This document shows, one piece after another, positions 30,436-39,218 of a stretch of DNA of 64,000 nucleotides; positions within the stretch are counted from its first letter, which is position 1; each line of letters opens with the position of its first letter. A program made the position numbers and the translations under genes. The stretch covers positions 1 to 64,000 of the forward strand of contig CAZRCZ010000023.1 of the NCBI GenBank assembly GCA_964598765.1, in the 5' to 3' direction. Under the pieces are notes generated by a model, which was not told the origin of the DNA, did not search any database, and saw nothing but the letters and a program-made list of their open reading frames with translations. Source of the DNA: CAZRCZ01 sp964598765. Lineage in GTDB: Bacteria > Sumerlaeota > Sumerlaeia > MVZB01 > JAJFLK01.

Positions 30436-31470
30436 GTGGGCCGGCCCCTGACCATTGTCGTGACCGAAGGCGATCCCGCCGGGATCGGACCGGAGATCGT
30501 GGCGCGTTCATTGGAGGCGTGGAATCGTCCGCCGGATTGTCGGGTCATCGTCACGGGATTTCCGAAGCATTTTGAACAACCCGCTAAACACGCGAAGAAA
30601 CGCAAAACTTCCACAACTCATTTCGAACCGTGGGATCAGGTGATTCAGCGCGAGGCGGAGCCGGGGGTGTTCTGGGGGATGCCGGGGCCGGATGAATTAA
30701 ACCGAGCAATCACCCCGGGCGAGGGATCGGAGTGGGGAGCAAAGAGCGCGATCAGTTGTCTGGAACGCGCGATTGAGTTGGCCCTCGCCGGAAAAGCGGA
30801 TGCCCTCTGCACCGCGCCGATCAGCAAGGAAAATCTGCGCGCCGCCGGATTTCCGTATCCGGGCCACACCGAAATGTTGGCCGACCGATCCGGTGCAAAG
30901 TCGGTGGCGATGCTCTTGGGCGGCGGAGGATTGCGCGTCGCGCTGGCGACGATCCACGAGCCGCTGGCTAAAGTTCCTTCGCACTTGACCGTGGAAAAAT
31001 TGGTGAAACTTTTTCAACTCGTCCACGATTCGTTGCCCGATTTCGGTTTCAAGCGACCGAGAATCGGCGTCGCCGGATTAAATCCGCACGCGGGAGAAGG
31101 AGGAAATTTCGGACGCGAGGAAATCGAAATCATCGCTCCGGCGATCAAGGCGGCGCAAGAGCGAAAAATTGACGCGCGCGGTCCCTTCAGCGCGGACACA
31201 TTATTTCATCGCGCACTGGCGGGCGAATTTGATGTCGTGGTCGCCATGTATCACGATCAGGGATTGATCCCGATCAAGACGCTCGATTTTCACGGCGGTG
31301 TCAACATCACGTTGGGTTTGCCGTTTGTCAGAACTTCCCCCGATCATGGCACGGCGTATCCCATCGCGGGAAAAAATTGCGCGAACATCGGCAGTATGCT
31401 GGCCGCGCTGGACGTGGCGTATCAATTGGCCTCGCGTCGGCGCGAGCGAAAATCGCGGACGGCCTTATGA
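30436..31470 (+). CDS. pdxA: 4-hydroxythreonine-4-phosphate dehydrogenase
   Basis: 344 residues. Oxidises 4-phosphohydroxy-L-threonine with NAD+ in pyridoxal-5'-phosphate synthesis; metal-dependent, cytoplasmic. Signatures: TEGDPAGIGPEIVARSL at the N-terminus, ALCTAPISKENLRAAGFPYP, the first metal/substrate His in GHTEMLADRS, AGLNPHAGEGGNFGREE, and the second metal site in VVAMYHDQGLIPIKTLDF plus TLGLPFVRTSPDHGTAYPIA. Start is GTG; the ATG at 30428 is out of frame. An insertion of basic residues near 50-65 (KHAKKRKTSTTHFE) is unlike most PdxA and its DNA looks like a dispersed repeat phrase (AACACGCGAAGAAACGCAAA). The stop overlaps the rsmA start (ATGA). Confidence 0.93.
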   Translation: MGRPLTIVVTEGDPAGIGPEIVARSLEAWNRPPDCRVIVTGFPKHFEQPAKHAKKRKTSTTHFEPWDQVIQREAEPGVFWGMPGPDELNRAITPGEGSEWGAKSAISCLERAIELALAGKADALCTAPISKENLRAAGFPYPGHTEMLADRSGAKSVAMLLGGGGLRVALATIHEPLAKVPSHLTVEKLVKLFQLVHDSLPDFGFKRPRIGVAGLNPHAGEGGNFGREEIEIIAPAIKAAQERKIDARGPFSADTLFHRALAGEFDVVVAMYHDQGLIPIKTLDFHGGVNITLGLPFVRTSPDHGTAYPIAGKNCANIGSMLAALDVAYQLASRRRERKSRTAL

Positions 31471-32348
31471 TTCATTATCCTTCCCCATCATTTTTGTTGT
31501 CATCGCTTCGGCAAGGAGGTTATCGAGCCTCCAAAAGTTTGGGGCAACATTTTTTGGCCGACGAGCATTTGTTGTCAAAGATCGCCGAAGCGACGAAGAC
31601 GGACGATCAAACGCTCGTCGTGGAAATCGGAGCCGGACCCGCGACGCTGACGACGATGCTCGCCCGGCGCGCGGGAGGCGTTCTCGCCGTGGAGTTGGAC
31701 AAAAAATTGCAACCGTTTCACGAGCGGATTTTCGGCGCGACGGACCGCGTCCGATTCGTCTATGAAGACGCGCTGAAGCTCGATCTTTGGGAATTGGCGC
31801 GTGAGCACGCCGAAAAGTGGAACCTTCCCAACATGGTTCTGGCGGGCAACATTCCATTTCAGATTACCTCACCGTTGCTTTTCGGGCAGTGTGGTCCGGA
31901 TCAGCCTTGGAGCCGGATGGTTCTGATGGTTCAGCGCGAGGTGGCCGACCGCATCGCCGCTGGTCCTCACAATCGGAGATACGGAGTTCTGACCGTGAAG
32001 CTGGCGTATTGGTGGCGCGTCGCGGGACGATTTGAAGTTCCGGCGGAATCGTTTCGTCCATCGCCGAAAGTGAACGCCTCGGTTTTGATTCTTGATCCCG
32101 GTAATCCGGCGCAATCCCCATCGGGCGAATTGTGGCCCGATTTGTCCAAGATGATAGATTGCAGTTTCAGCCAGCGGCGGAAAAAGCTCTATAATTCACT
32201 GTCGGCGTCGTGGAATCTTTCACCCGGAAAAGAGGCGATCCGCTCGGCGTTGGAGGAAATCGGCGTCAATCCCGACGCCCGCGCCGAAAATCTTTCTCCC
32301 TTGGAATTTCAGAAGTTGCACGGACAATTGACTAGATGCCCGGCGTGA
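31467..32348 (+). CDS. rsmA: 16S rRNA dimethyladenosine transferase
   Basis: 293 residues. Dimethylates A1518 and A1519 of 16S rRNA (E. coli numbering) using S-adenosylmethionine during 30S maturation (KsgA). Signature segments: RASKSLGQHFLADEHLL, SAM-binding VVEIGAGPATLTTMLA, acidic LAVELDKKLQPF, YEDALKLDL, catalytic NIPFQITSPLL (variant of NLPY), MVQREVADRIAA, and VPAESFRPSPKVNASVL. The C-terminal RRKKLYNSL segment is also typical. ATG at 31467 overlaps the pdxA stop, and pdxA-rsmA adjacency is common in bacteria. The 3' end overlaps the next gene by 13 bp. Confidence 0.95.
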   Translation: MIHYPSPSFLLSSLRQGGYRASKSLGQHFLADEHLLSKIAEATKTDDQTLVVEIGAGPATLTTMLARRAGGVLAVELDKKLQPFHERIFGATDRVRFVYEDALKLDLWELAREHAEKWNLPNMVLAGNIPFQITSPLLFGQCGPDQPWSRMVLMVQREVADRIAAGPHNRRYGVLTVKLAYWWRVAGRFEVPAESFRPSPKVNASVLILDPGNPAQSPSGELWPDLSKMIDCSFSQRRKKLYNSLSASWNLSPGKEAIRSALEEIGVNPDARAENLSPLEFQKLHGQLTRCPA

Positions 32349-34642
32349 ATGTGCCCATATTCAAATGGCGCGAGGCGAGCGCGTTGATCGCGGTTGCCGC
32401 TCTCGCGCACTTCCCTCTCGTGCGCGGCGATTTCATTTGGGACGACCACACCTACATCTTGGAGAACAATACGCTCCGCAACTTGGACGGCCTGCGGCGC
32501 ATCTGGTTCGAGATGGGAGCGACGCCTCAATACTATCCTCTGGTCCATACAACATTTTGGATGGAGTATCACCTTTGGAAACTGAATCCCGTCGGTTATC
32601 ACGTTGATAACATTGCGCTTCATGCACTTAACGCGGTTGCGCTTTGGCTGGTTCTTCGCCGACTTGCCGTTCCGGGCGCATGGTTGGCGGCGGCTGTGTT
32701 TGCGGTTCATCCCGTCGAGGTGGAATCCATCGGGTGGATCGCGGAGAGAAAAAATCTGCTTTCTGCTTTTTTTTATCTGATGTCGTTGTCGTTCTACATT
32801 CGATTCGGGGGCCTAGAGGAATCTCGCGGCGAACTTCCATCGAGGCGGGAGGGGAAGCATTGGCTCGCTTATGGAGCGGCGTTTGTTTTGTTCCTGTGCG
32901 CCTTATGGAGCAAGACGGTCACTTGCACTTTTCCGGTGGCGATCATGTTGCTGATTTGGTGGAGGAGGGGACGAATCTCTTTCGCGGATATTGTGCCGCT
33001 GATCCCGTTTTTTTTTCTTGGACTTCTCATGGGATTGCTGACCGCGCGGATTGAGCGCGAACAGGTCGGCGCGTCGGGGAAGGGATTTGATTGGCCGTGG
33101 GTCGAGCGATTTTTAATCGCGGGACGCGCCGCGTGGTTTTATCCGGGCAAATTGGCTTCGCCGGTAACCTTGAGTTTTTTTTATTCGCGCTGGAGGATGA
33201 ATTCGTCGCAGGTTTTCCAATTTGCCTATCCAATCGGCGGCCTCGCAGTTCTGACGACGCTGTGGTTGCGGCGTGGCTCATCGGGACGGGGTCCACTTGC
33301 CGCCGCGCTTTTCTATCTTGGTACACTTTTCCCCGCTCTCGGTTTCGTCAACGTCTATCCCATGCGATTTTCCTACGTCGCGGATCATTTTCAGTATCTG
33401 GCGGGAATCGGATTGTTTGTTGTGTTAGCGGGATTTATCCGGAAGTGCGCGCTGTTTTTGGAGCGTGCCCATCCCTTGGGCGCGGGTAAAACGTGGCCGC
33501 GCGCATTGCCGGCCGGAATCATAGTCCTTCTCGGAGCGACAAGTTTCAGCCGGGGGGTGGTTTACCGGAGCGAGGAAAGATTATGGCGCGACACGATCCG
33601 GAAAAATCCGACTTCGCCAATGGCCTATTATCATTTGGGAATGAAAGTTTCGGAAAGGGGCGACGCCAAGGAGGGCTTCAAGTATCTGCAACGGGCGCTT
33701 GAGCTTGATCCGGACAACACGGAGGCGCATCACGCCCTGTCAGAGATTTATCTTCAAATGGGCCACCACGAGGAATACCTCTATCACCTGCACGAAGTGA
33801 TGCGAATTGATCCGGTGGTGTATTCGCATCTGATCGAACATTGGGAGGATACACTGGCGAAATTCCCCGAAGGAGCGGAGGGACACCGGCGGTTGGCGGA
33901 ATTGCTCACCGCCAAAGGGGATTTTGAAGGCGCGGCCGGTCATTATGCCGAAGTGACGCGGATCAATCCGACGGATGCCTCGGCGCAAGTTATGCAGGCG
34001 GACGCTCTGGTTCATTTGGGTAAAACGGATGAAGCGCGGAGCCATTATGAAACCGCCTTGGAAATCGAGCCGGACAACGCTGCGGCGCACAATGGATTGG
34101 GAAACCTTCTGACCCAAATCGGGGAGCTTGACGAGGCCGAAACGCAATTCGTCCTTGCCATGCGATTCGCGCCCGATTCGGCGCAAATCAGGAACAACAT
34201 GGGAATCGTGTTGCGACTCGAGGGCAAACTGGAGGAATCCGCGGTCCGGTATCGAGAAGCGATCAAACTTCGAGCCGAATATCCCGATGCCCATTACAAT
34301 TTGGGTTTTGTTTTGGTTCAGATGGGACGCGACGCGGAGGGTATTGCCGAATATGAAGCCGCATTGCGCCTGCGCCCCGAATTTCCCGAGGCGCATTTCA
34401 ATTGGGCCAACGCATTGGTTCGGGATGGAAAAATTGCCGAGGCGGAAACGCATTACGCGAAGGCTCTTGAGATCAGTCCGAATTTTGCTCGGGCCGAAAT
34501 CAACTGGGGAATCGCGCTGGCAGGTCAAAAAAGATTCAAGGATGCGGAGCAACATTTTTCCCGTGCGCTACAGATTGATCCCGGCAACGACGCCGCGCGA
34601 GAAAATCTTCGGTTGGCGCAGGAAACCCTCAAGGTTCGCTGA
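32336..34642 (+). CDS. TMTC-like membrane protein with C-terminal TPR array
   Basis: 768 residues. First half has about ten membrane spans with the GT-C/TMTC hallmarks: acidic loop after the first span (GDFIWDDHTYILENNTLRNL, DD pair), YPLVHTTFWMEYHLWKLNPV, VDNIALHALNAVALWLVL, and VHPVEVESIGWIAERKN. Residues about 415-768 form a nine-or-more-unit TPR array (AYYHLGMKVSERGDAKEGF, NTEAHHALSEIYLQMGHHEE, AHNGLGNLLTQIGELDEAET, ARAEINWGIALAGQKRFKDA). Eukaryotic TMTC proteins O-mannosylate cadherins; bacterial relatives are uncharacterised. Overlaps rsmA (13 bp) and the next gene (1 bp), so it is part of a coupled operon. Larger paralogue of the protein at 19.7 kb. Confidence 0.8.
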   Translation: MPGVNVPIFKWREASALIAVAALAHFPLVRGDFIWDDHTYILENNTLRNLDGLRRIWFEMGATPQYYPLVHTTFWMEYHLWKLNPVGYHVDNIALHALNAVALWLVLRRLAVPGAWLAAAVFAVHPVEVESIGWIAERKNLLSAFFYLMSLSFYIRFGGLEESRGELPSRREGKHWLAYGAAFVLFLCALWSKTVTCTFPVAIMLLIWWRRGRISFADIVPLIPFFFLGLLMGLLTARIEREQVGASGKGFDWPWVERFLIAGRAAWFYPGKLASPVTLSFFYSRWRMNSSQVFQFAYPIGGLAVLTTLWLRRGSSGRGPLAAALFYLGTLFPALGFVNVYPMRFSYVADHFQYLAGIGLFVVLAGFIRKCALFLERAHPLGAGKTWPRALPAGIIVLLGATSFSRGVVYRSEERLWRDTIRKNPTSPMAYYHLGMKVSERGDAKEGFKYLQRALELDPDNTEAHHALSEIYLQMGHHEEYLYHLHEVMRIDPVVYSHLIEHWEDTLAKFPEGAEGHRRLAELLTAKGDFEGAAGHYAEVTRINPTDASAQVMQADALVHLGKTDEARSHYETALEIEPDNAAAHNGLGNLLTQIGELDEAETQFVLAMRFAPDSAQIRNNMGIVLRLEGKLEESAVRYREAIKLRAEYPDAHYNLGFVLVQMGRDAEGIAEYEAALRLRPEFPEAHFNWANALVRDGKIAEAETHYAKALEISPNFARAEINWGIALAGQKRFKDAEQHFSRALQIDPGNDAARENLRLAQETLKVR

Positions 34643-36393
34643 TGTCAGCCCTATCTCGACCGAATCCCCGGCGCACCGTGACTTTCCGAATTTTTTTAGT
34701 CGCGGGTTCGATCTCGACAGTTCTGATTTTTACGGAAATCGGAATTCGACTTTACTACCGACTGAGCGGCGCGCCCCTTTATCCCGTCTATGGAACGGTT
34801 GCGGAAAGTTACATTCAAAATTGGATCGAGCGTCATGAAAAGAAAGGCAACGACTTCCCGTATGGAATTACGCAATATGATTCGCATTTGGGATGGAAAT
34901 TGAAACCGAACTTGCAGGGCGTTCGGGTCGAGGATCAACCTCCGGTCACGACCAATTCGCGGGGAGTTCGCTCGCGCCGGGAAATTCCCTATGAAAAGCC
35001 GTCCGACATCACACGAATCGTTGCCATCGGCGATTCCTACACCTTCGGCTACGACGGCGCGGATGATGAGATCTGGCCGGTTGACCTCGAAGCGCAACTC
35101 TCCAACTGCGAGGTGATTAACCTCGGTGTCCCGGGTTATGGAATGGATCAACAGCTTCTCATGCTGGAACGGGAAGGTTTGCGGTATCACCCTGATATCG
35201 TGCTCGTGGGTCTTTATGAAGAGGACATGGACCGCAATCTGCTTCCCTTCCGCGATTACGCCAAGCCGATGTTCGTGTTGGAAGAATACGACCTTCGGTT
35301 GGTCAATGTGCCCGTTCCGAAACTGGAAGAAATTCTCGCGCGGCAAAAAGATCGAAATCCCCTCAGCTTCGCTTGGCATTTTTATCAATCACGTTTGCGC
35401 GCACGCTGGAACTCAAACCGGAGCAGTGGTTCCGAACGTCACACGAAGCGGTTGGCTTTGGCTACCGCGCTTCTATCGCGAATTTATGATCTGGCTTCGG
35501 ATCGAGGGGCGAAGACCTTTGTCGTTTATATTCCCACGGATTTGATTTCGGTTTTCAATTCGGCTTCGGACGCGCGGAATCTTGAAAGGCTGGAGCAGGG
35601 AAGCGGATATGCCTTCTTGGATTTGGAACCGACCTTCAAGGAGGTCGCGCAAAAAGAGGGGCGAAGCGTTTATTCCGGCCACTTCAACCGATTTGGCAAT
35701 TTGGTCGTCGCCGAGGAAGTTCGCCGGCGTCTGACGGAAAAGGGATGGGTCCGCGCGGCGGACGAATCGGTGCTTCGGAGATTTCAGGAGGAAAAGGAAC
35801 GAGTCATGCGAGCCGAACCGACGACGTTCAAGGATCGCCTAGGCCAAGCGGAAATGTTGCAGGCGGAGCATCGTCTTGCGGAAGCCGTTGCGGAATACCG
35901 CGAAGTTCTGCGATTGGCTCCGAATCAACATCGGGTCTGGAACAACTTGGGTATTGCGTTGAAGCTTCAAGGGAATGTGGAGGAGTCGGAAAAGTGCCAC
36001 CGCGAGGCGTTGCGGGTCGCCCCCGATTACGTCGAGGGACATTACAATCTTGGCGTGGTTTTGGCTCAGGAGAACAAGTTAAAGGAGGCCATTGAATCGT
36101 ATCGCCAAGCTTTGCGGTTACGTCCCGATTTTCTCGAAGTGCGCTTCAATTTGGCCAACGCATTGGCGAGAAATGGCGATCCCGTTGAAGCGGAGGAGCA
36201 GTATCGGAAAGTGTTAAAAGAGAATCCTGATTTTGCCGACGCGCGGATCAATTTGGGTAATCTGCTTGCCTCCCGTGGAGATTATGATAAAGCTGAAAAG
36301 GAATATCGGGAGGTCTTGCGATCACGGCCGAATGATCCCAACGCTCTGGAGAATTTCAGGAAGTTGGAAGAACTGAAAAGTCGGAAGCAATAG
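34642..36393 (+). CDS. Membrane-anchored SGNH-hydrolase-like protein with C-terminal TPRs
   Basis: 583 residues. One N-terminal membrane span (FRIFLVAGSISTVLIFTEIG), then an SGNH/GDSL-type domain: block I RIVAIGDSYTFGYDGADDE (Ser nucleophile), block II VINLGVPGYGMDQQL (Gly), block III-like VLVGLYEEDMDRNL and block V YSGHFNRFGNLVVAEEVRRR (His). The normal Asn of block III is Glu/Asp, so the block is atypical. Residues about 400-583 are five TPR units (VWNNLGIALKLQGNVEESEK, GHYNLGVVLAQENKLKEAIE). SGNH proteins with this block I often deacetylate or acetylate surface glycans (AlgX/AlgJ-like). TGATG overlap with the TMTC-like gene suggests they act together on a glycan or glycoprotein. Confidence 0.75.
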   Translation: MSALSRPNPRRTVTFRIFLVAGSISTVLIFTEIGIRLYYRLSGAPLYPVYGTVAESYIQNWIERHEKKGNDFPYGITQYDSHLGWKLKPNLQGVRVEDQPPVTTNSRGVRSRREIPYEKPSDITRIVAIGDSYTFGYDGADDEIWPVDLEAQLSNCEVINLGVPGYGMDQQLLMLEREGLRYHPDIVLVGLYEEDMDRNLLPFRDYAKPMFVLEEYDLRLVNVPVPKLEEILARQKDRNPLSFAWHFYQSRLRARWNSNRSSGSERHTKRLALATALLSRIYDLASDRGAKTFVVYIPTDLISVFNSASDARNLERLEQGSGYAFLDLEPTFKEVAQKEGRSVYSGHFNRFGNLVVAEEVRRRLTEKGWVRAADESVLRRFQEEKERVMRAEPTTFKDRLGQAEMLQAEHRLAEAVAEYREVLRLAPNQHRVWNNLGIALKLQGNVEESEKCHREALRVAPDYVEGHYNLGVVLAQENKLKEAIESYRQALRLRPDFLEVRFNLANALARNGDPVEAEEQYRKVLKENPDFADARINLGNLLASRGDYDKAEKEYREVLRSRPNDPNALENFRKLEELKSRKQ

Positions 36394-36407
36394 ATCACGA
36401 GCAAGGA

Positions 36408-36517
36408 ATGAAAACCGCCAAGACGCCAAGGACGCCCGGAATGCCTTATTTGGACAGATTCGACGATGAAAATTCTGACGATCCCAACTTGGCGCTCTTG
36501 GCGTCTTGGCGGTTCAT
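36408..36517. repeat. Near-perfect inverted repeat ACCGCCAAGACGCCAAG upstream of glmS
   Basis: Left arm ATGAAAACCGCCAAGACGCC-AAGG at 36408-36431; right arm CTTGGCGTCTTGGCGGTTCA at 36496-36515. Arms match at about 25 of 27 positions around a 55-nt centre. The right arm supplies the -35 box of the glmS promoter. Confidence 0.75.
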
Positions 36518-36534
36518 AAAAATTGCGGTAAGAT
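36506..36534 (+). promoter_or_regulatory. Sigma70-type promoter for glmS, partly inside a repeat
   Basis: -35 TTGGCG (36506-36511), 17-bp spacer, -10 TAAGAT (36529-36534). The -35 box lies in the right arm of the inverted repeat. A leader of about 20 nt contains AAGGTGG before the ATG at 36563. Confidence 0.5.
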
Positions 36535-36562
36535 AATATGAGGAATAAGGTGGAACGATCCC

Positions 36563-38404
36563 ATGTGCGGCATCATCGGTTGCGTCGGCGTTTATGAAAC
36601 TTGGAATTGCTTGCTGAGTGGATTGAAACTGCTTGAATATCGCGGTTACGACTCGGCGGGCATGGCGATTGTTGACGACGGCGGGTTGCACGTCGCCAAA
36701 ACCGTTGGAATGGTCCGCAATCTCGAATCCAACGGACATCGTTTGCCGCAACACGGTTCGGTCGGCATCGCCCACACGCGCTGGGCGACGCACGGCGGCG
36801 TGACGGAGGCCAACGCGCATCCGCACACCGACGCGTCGGGACAATTCGCCGTCGTTCACAATGGCATCATCGAAAATCATCAAGCCTTGCGCGCCGCGCT
36901 GGAATCGGAGGGAATCAAGTTTCGCTCCGAGACCGATACTGAAGTCATCGCGCATCTGATCGCCAAATTTTACGACGGCGATTTGGCCGAAGCCGTCCGG
37001 CTGGCCGCGAGGGAATTACAAGGGACTTACGGGTTGCTCGCCGTCAGTTCGAAGGAGCCGGGGACGTTGGTCGCCGCGCGGATGGGAAGTCCTTTGGTGT
37101 TGGGTTTGGGCGAGGGGAGCTACTTGTTCGCTTCCGATGTTCCCGCGCTCGTCTCGCGCGCCTCGCAAGTAGTGTATCTGGACGATGGCCAGATGGTCCG
37201 CGCAACCATCCAAGGGTATGAAATTTCCTCTTTGGATCGCACGCCCGTCACGCCCAAGGTCGAGGAACTCGATCACAAATTGGAATCCATTGAATTGGGC
37301 GAGTTTGAGCATTACATGTTCAAGGAAATATTTGACCAACCGACGGCCATCACCAACACGTTGCGGGGACGGGTGCGTCCCGACGGCGACGAGGTGCATT
37401 TGGGAGGGGCGCGATTGACCCCGGAGGAAATCCGTGCCTTTCGCCGCATCGTGATCGTCGGTTGCGGGACTTCGTGGCACGCGGGACTCATCGGCAAATA
37501 CATCATCGAGGATTTGCTTCGGATTCCGGTCGAGGTTGAATACGCCTCGGAACTGCGCTACCGCAATCCGATTGTGCGTCCGGGGGAGGATTTGGTTGTT
37601 TTCATTTCGCAATCGGGCGAAACGGCGGACACGCTCGCCGCCTTGCGCGAAGTCAAACGCAAAGGGGCGAGGACGCTGGGAATCTGCAACGTCGTCAACA
37701 GCACGATCGCGCGCGAAGTCCATAGCGGCATCTACACGCACGCCGGAGTTGAGATTGGCGTCGCCTCGACGAAGGCGTTCACGACGCAGGTGGTCACGCT
37801 GATCCTCTTGTCTTTGCACATTGGGCGCGGGCGTGATTTGGCCGGATACGTCGTTCAGGAATTCAGCCGAAACCTTCAGCTAGTGCCTTCGCTGATCGGA
37901 CAAATGCTCGCCGAAGCGCGATTGGAGGAAATCAAGCGGATCGCCCGTTGGGTCGTCGAGCGTCAGGCGAGGAATTTTCTCTATCTGGGTCGCGGCGTGA
38001 ATTTCCCCATCGCGCTTGAGGGGGCGCTCAAGATGAAGGAGATCAGCTACATTCACGCCGAGGGGTATCCCGCCGCCGAAATGAAGCACGGACCGATTGC
38101 GCTCGTGGACGAGCAGATGCCCGTCGTCGTGATTGCGCCGAAGGATCGAGGCTACGACAAAATCAAAAACAACATCCAAGAACTTTTGGCGCGCGGAGCG
38201 AGAATCACCGCGATCACCACCGAAGGGAACAAGGAATTGGAAAAATTGGTCGAACACGTTTTCTACGTTCCGTCGGTGATCGAACCCATTCTTCCGCTCT
38301 TGACGGTCGTGCCGCTCCAACTCTTGGCATACTACACCGCTTGCTTCAAAGGATTGAGCGTGGACAAACCGCGCAACCTCGCCAAGAGCGTGACGGTGGA
38401 GTGA
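36563..38404 (+). CDS. glmS: Glutamine--fructose-6-phosphate aminotransferase (isomerizing)
   Basis: 613 residues. Makes glucosamine 6-phosphate from fructose 6-phosphate and glutamine, the entry to peptidoglycan and LPS amino sugars. N-terminal glutaminase domain: Cys2 nucleophile (MCGIIGCVG), GYDSAGMAIVDDGGLHV, HTRWATHGGVTEANAHPH, and NGIIENH. Two SIS isomerase domains follow: GCGTSWHAGLIGKYIIED, FISQSGETADTLAALREVK, and EGALKMKEISYIHAEGYPAA, then the C-terminal DKPRNLAKSVTVE that ends almost all GlmS. No glmS ribozyme was seen in the short leader. Followed 5 bp later by a TPR gene. Confidence 0.97.
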   Translation: MCGIIGCVGVYETWNCLLSGLKLLEYRGYDSAGMAIVDDGGLHVAKTVGMVRNLESNGHRLPQHGSVGIAHTRWATHGGVTEANAHPHTDASGQFAVVHNGIIENHQALRAALESEGIKFRSETDTEVIAHLIAKFYDGDLAEAVRLAARELQGTYGLLAVSSKEPGTLVAARMGSPLVLGLGEGSYLFASDVPALVSRASQVVYLDDGQMVRATIQGYEISSLDRTPVTPKVEELDHKLESIELGEFEHYMFKEIFDQPTAITNTLRGRVRPDGDEVHLGGARLTPEEIRAFRRIVIVGCGTSWHAGLIGKYIIEDLLRIPVEVEYASELRYRNPIVRPGEDLVVFISQSGETADTLAALREVKRKGARTLGICNVVNSTIAREVHSGIYTHAGVEIGVASTKAFTTQVVTLILLSLHIGRGRDLAGYVVQEFSRNLQLVPSLIGQMLAEARLEEIKRIARWVVERQARNFLYLGRGVNFPIALEGALKMKEISYIHAEGYPAAEMKHGPIALVDEQMPVVVIAPKDRGYDKIKNNIQELLARGARITAITTEGNKELEKLVEHVFYVPSVIEPILPLLTVVPLQLLAYYTACFKGLSVDKPRNLAKSVTVE

Positions 38405-38409
38405 CGACG

Positions 38410-39159
38410 ATGGCGGATTCGGCGCTCTCTCCAGTCGCTTTCAATTTAGGTCACCGATTTCAGCGCATTTATCGCCCGGCGTTTCTCTTGGGAGTGACCC
38501 TGCTGGGGGGATCAATCATCGGCGGATTCTATTGGTCGCTGAGCGTCCAACGTCGCCCGCCGGAACTGAAACTGGATTCCCTGCAACTGGGCGAACTTCT
38601 CATCGAGCGCGGAAAGTATGACGCGGCGGTTGAGGAATATCAGATGGCCGCGCGGATTAATCCGGACGACGTCAACGCTTACGTGGGCTTGAGCAAGGCG
38701 CTTGGCAAATTGGGAGACAACGAAGGGGAACTTGCGGCGTTGAAACGCGCCCGCGATCTCCGGCCCAATGATCCGCGAAGTCCCAACGCGCTGGGCATGG
38801 CTTATGAGAGGCAGGGGAAGCTCGATGACGCCGCGAATTATTATTCCCAAGCGGCGCGGCTTGATTCCCAATACTCCGACGCGCGCGTGAATTTGGGAAA
38901 TGTCTTTCTGCGCCAAGGGAAATTGGAAGAGGCCGTTGCCTCCTACGAAGATGCCCTGCGGATCAATCCCAAGTTGGCCGACGCGCACAACGGTCTGGGC
39001 GCGGCGTGGGCCACGCGGGGAGATTTTCGTCGAGCCGTTGCGGCTTTCGCGGAAGCGGTGAGGATCAATCCCGATTCCGAATCGGCCAAGAGAAATCTCG
39101 CCCAAGCCGAGGCGCGACTCAAACGAAGCGAAGGGCAAATTCCGGCATCGAAGCCTTGA
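38410..39159 (+). CDS. Membrane-anchored TPR protein
   Basis: 249 residues. One span near residues 22-45 (PAFLLGVTLLGGSIIGGFYW), then five canonical TPR units: LQLGELLIERGKYDAAVEEY, VNAYVGLSKALGKLGDNEGE, PNALGMAYERQGKLDDAANY, ARVNLGNVFLRQGKLEEAVA, AHNGLGAAWATRGDFRRAVA. Scaffold-type protein facing the periplasm. The ATG follows the glmS stop by 5 bp, so it is co-transcribed; the reason for the coupling is unknown. One of five TPR proteins in the window. Confidence 0.8.
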   Translation: MADSALSPVAFNLGHRFQRIYRPAFLLGVTLLGGSIIGGFYWSLSVQRRPPELKLDSLQLGELLIERGKYDAAVEEYQMAARINPDDVNAYVGLSKALGKLGDNEGELAALKRARDLRPNDPRSPNALGMAYERQGKLDDAANYYSQAARLDSQYSDARVNLGNVFLRQGKLEEAVASYEDALRINPKLADAHNGLGAAWATRGDFRRAVAAFAEAVRINPDSESAKRNLAQAEARLKRSEGQIPASKP

Positions 39160-39218
39160 TCCGGTTCCCTGCGCTCTCTATAGTCAAATCATAGGGTTGA
39201 GTTGAAGCGTTCGCAAAC

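Noticed and set aside
36535..36562. glmS ribozyme before glmS
   Set aside because: The leader is about 20-30 nt, far too short for the ribozyme, and its core is absent.
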